This document shows, in pieces, positions 62,381 to 64,000 of a DNA stretch of 64,000 bases (the first letter of the stretch is position 1; every line of letters begins with the position of its first letter). The stretch is taken from the NCBI RefSeq assembly GCF_000518245.1, contig NZ_KI912402.1, positions 116,544 to 180,543 of the forward strand. Direction: 5' to 3'. The notes beneath the pieces are model-generated. The model saw only the letters and a list, made by a program, of their open reading frames with translations. It made no database searches and was not told the origin of the DNA. Position numbers and translations under genes: made by a program. This DNA is from Brachyspira alvinipulli ATCC 51933 (GTDB taxonomy: Bacteria > Spirochaetota > Brachyspiria > Brachyspirales > Brachyspiraceae).

Positions 62381-63901
62381 ATGGAAAATAAACAACAATA
62401 TTTATTAGAAGCTGCTGGAATTAATAAAACTTTTGGCGGTACAAAAGCTCTTGATGGTGTTCAAATACATATAAAACCTGCAAGTGTGCATGGACTCATG
62501 GGAGAAAACGGTGCAGGAAAGTCTACATTAATGAAAGTTATAATGGGAATTATACAGCCTGATAGCGGAACATTAATATTTGACGGCAAGCATTGTCATT
62601 TTACATCGCCAAGACAAGCATTAGAAATGGGTATTGTGATGATACATCAGGAACTGTCATATATACCTTACAGAAGTATTTGTGAAAATTTGTATTTGAA
62701 TAGAGAACCTTTAAATAAGTTCGGGCTTATTAATCATAAAAAAATGTATAATGATGCTTTAAATTTATTAAAGAGTCTGAATTTTGATACTATTATAGGC
62801 GATCCTAAAAAACTTATGGCAGAATTAACTGTTTCACAACAGCAAATGGTGGAAATAGCAAAAGCCGTTTCATATAATGCCAAATTGGTAATAATGGATG
62901 AACCATCATCTGCCATAACTGAAAAAGAAATAGATATATTATTCAATGTTATTAGAGATTTAAAAAGCAGAGGTATTAGCATTATATATACTACTCATAA
63001 AATGGAAGAGACTTATAAAATTGTAGATGACATTACAATATTAAGAGACGGTAAATGGATTGCTACTGGAAGTAAAGATGAGATAGATAATACTAAGCTG
63101 ATAAATTATATGGTTGGAAGAAGTTTAGATGATTTTTACAAGATAGATAATAGTAAAAAAGATATAGGAGAGGAAATAATAAGAGTAGAAAATTTGTCTT
63201 CTGAAAATAAATTTAAAGATGTTTCCTTCTCTATAAGAAAGGGAGAAATATTAGGTTTTGCAGGATTAGTTGGTTCAGGCAGAACTGAAATAGCAGAAGC
63301 TATATTCGGCATTAGAAAACTTTCTTCTGGAAAGATATTTTTTAATGGAAATGAAATAAACATAAAAAAACCAATTGATGCAATAAAAAATAAGATAGCA
63401 TTTATAACAGAGGATAGAAAAGTTACAGGTATATATCCTATACTGTCAGTTGCTAATAATATGACTATAGTTTCTTTAAATAAGTTTTTGAGTAAATTTC
63501 AATTACTTAATTATAAAGTATTGAATAATGAGTGTGAAAATTTAAGAAATAAACTTTCTATTAAAATGTCAAATATCAATATTCCAATATCTTCATTAAG
63601 CGGCGGAAATCAGCAAAAAGTATTGCTTGCTAGATGGATGATTGAAGATGTAAATTTGTTTATATTTGATGAGCCTACAAGAGGAATAGACATTGGTGCT
63701 AAAACGGAAATTTATCAATTAATAAAGGATTTAGCTAATAAAGGATGTGCTGTAATGTTTATTTCTTCTGAAATGCCTGAAATAATAGCTAATTGTGATA
63801 GAGTTGTTGTAATGAATTCTGGGAATTTGATGGGTGTTTTGGATAAGGAAGGGCTTACGCAAGAAAAAATAATGACATTAGCTGCAGGCATGGAAATGTA
63901 A
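62381..63901 (+). CDS. Sugar ABC transporter ATP-binding protein, two-domain
   Basis: 506 residues, two ABC ATPase domains as in MglA/RbsA. First domain: Walker A GENGAGKST, signature VSQQQMVEIAKA, Walker B LVIMDEPSSA. Second domain: Walker A-like GLVGSGRTE, signature LSGGNQQKVLLARW, Walker B LFIFDEPTRG. Energises uptake of the sugar bound by the lipoprotein. Gene end is followed after 31 bases by a permease start. A GGAT-type ribosome site lies upstream. Confidence 0.92.
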   Translation: MENKQQYLLEAAGINKTFGGTKALDGVQIHIKPASVHGLMGENGAGKSTLMKVIMGIIQPDSGTLIFDGKHCHFTSPRQALEMGIVMIHQELSYIPYRSICENLYLNREPLNKFGLINHKKMYNDALNLLKSLNFDTIIGDPKKLMAELTVSQQQMVEIAKAVSYNAKLVIMDEPSSAITEKEIDILFNVIRDLKSRGISIIYTTHKMEETYKIVDDITILRDGKWIATGSKDEIDNTKLINYMVGRSLDDFYKIDNSKKDIGEEIIRVENLSSENKFKDVSFSIRKGEILGFAGLVGSGRTEIAEAIFGIRKLSSGKIFFNGNEINIKKPIDAIKNKIAFITEDRKVTGIYPILSVANNMTIVSLNKFLSKFQLLNYKVLNNECENLRNKLSIKMSNINIPISSLSGGNQQKVLLARWMIEDVNLFIFDEPTRGIDIGAKTEIYQLIKDLANKGCAVMFISSEMPEIIANCDRVVVMNSGNLMGVLDKEGLTQEKIMTLAAGMEM

Positions 63902-63932
63902 AAATAAAAAACTATAATATGGAGTCGACATT

Positions 63933-64000
63933 ATGAAATCTAAATTTTCAATTAAAAAATTTTTAAATAATTATGGTCAGATATTAATATTAATAGCTCT
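63933..64000 (+). CDS. Sugar ABC transporter permease, N-terminal fragment
   Basis: The frame starts at ATG 63933 after GGAG and runs off the right edge. The visible 22 residues, MKSKFSIKKFLNNYGQILIL then IA, are basic followed by hydrophobic, like RbsC/MglC-type permeases. Position after the ABC ATPase supports this. Too short for more. Confidence 0.6.
   Translation, partial: MKSKFSIKKFLNNYGQILILIA

Overview
The window is very AT-rich, gene-dense chromosomal DNA that looks like an intestinal spirochaete, most likely Brachyspira. This rests on several gene types together: a putative spirochaete-type flagellar collar protein (FlbB-like), many TPR and ankyrin proteins, BspA-type leucine-rich repeats, a chain of exported flavodoxin-like proteins, and an FtsZ with a very long linker. 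The genus call comes from gene content and base composition, not from a database match. No rRNA, tRNA, CRISPR array or intact insertion sequence was seen.

Layout. 1-7.0 kb: a BspA-repeat/DUF4132-like protein (cut by the left edge), recF, a tandem zinc-finger protein, an acidic unknown protein and a large TPR protein. 7.4-11.4 kb: gamma-glutamyltransferase, an RNA 2',3'-cyclic phosphodiesterase and three tandem paralogues of a small exported protein, one of them broken. 11.5-17.0 kb: FlbB-like protein, a receiver-PP2C phosphatase, RodA and PBP2 (cell elongation). 17.2-34.0 kb: an accessory redox region. Fourteen minus-strand genes encode five exported flavodoxins, exported hydrolases, a lipoprotein-type zinc alcohol dehydrogenase, aldo/keto reductases, a carboxymuconolactone decarboxylase-like protein, a cupin, cyclophilin-like proteins and a DUF4405 membrane protein. 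Divergent TetR, MerR and LysR regulators, an iron-sulfur flavoprotein-like reductase and a MATE exporter lie beside them. 34-39.3 kb: a frameshifted SUFU gene, a TPR protein, a SMI1/KNR4 protein and an Abi_2 (AbiD/F-like) HEPN protein preceded by a compact structured RNA. 39.3-46.3 kb: mtaB, ftsZ, an exported TPR protein, coaE and a SPOR protein. 46.4-53.0 kb: a PP-loop tRNA-thiolation-like enzyme, an ankyrin lipoprotein, a DUF362 ferredoxin and pyrK-pyrD-pyrFE. 53.5-56.0 kb: a rhodanese-CstR fusion regulator and a CoA-disulfide/polysulfide reductase, a probable persulfide-response module. 56.2-64 kb: a small unknown protein and a myo-inositol uptake and catabolism locus (iolC, iolJ, a DeoR regulator, two binding proteins, iolG, an ABC ATPase and the start of a permease).

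The best candidates for new biology are: (1) the Abi_2/HEPN gene with its own strong promoter, a nested-hairpin RNA and a U-run ending five bases before the start codon, resembling an RNA-antitoxin/HEPN-toxin pair; (2) the exported redox cluster, with two MerR-type promoters (19-base spacer, near-identical dyad) that link the cupin operon to the flavoprotein-MATE operon; (3) a one-chain persulfide sensor made of rhodanese plus CstR; and (4) three intergenic islands built from shared, shuffled and inverted modules ending in a common motif.

Four genes are interrupted: three by single-base indels (two in A-tracts) and one by a lone nonsense codon. A fifth lesion, a second nonsense codon, sits in one of the frameshifted genes. 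This may be ordinary decay, phase variation or sequencing error.
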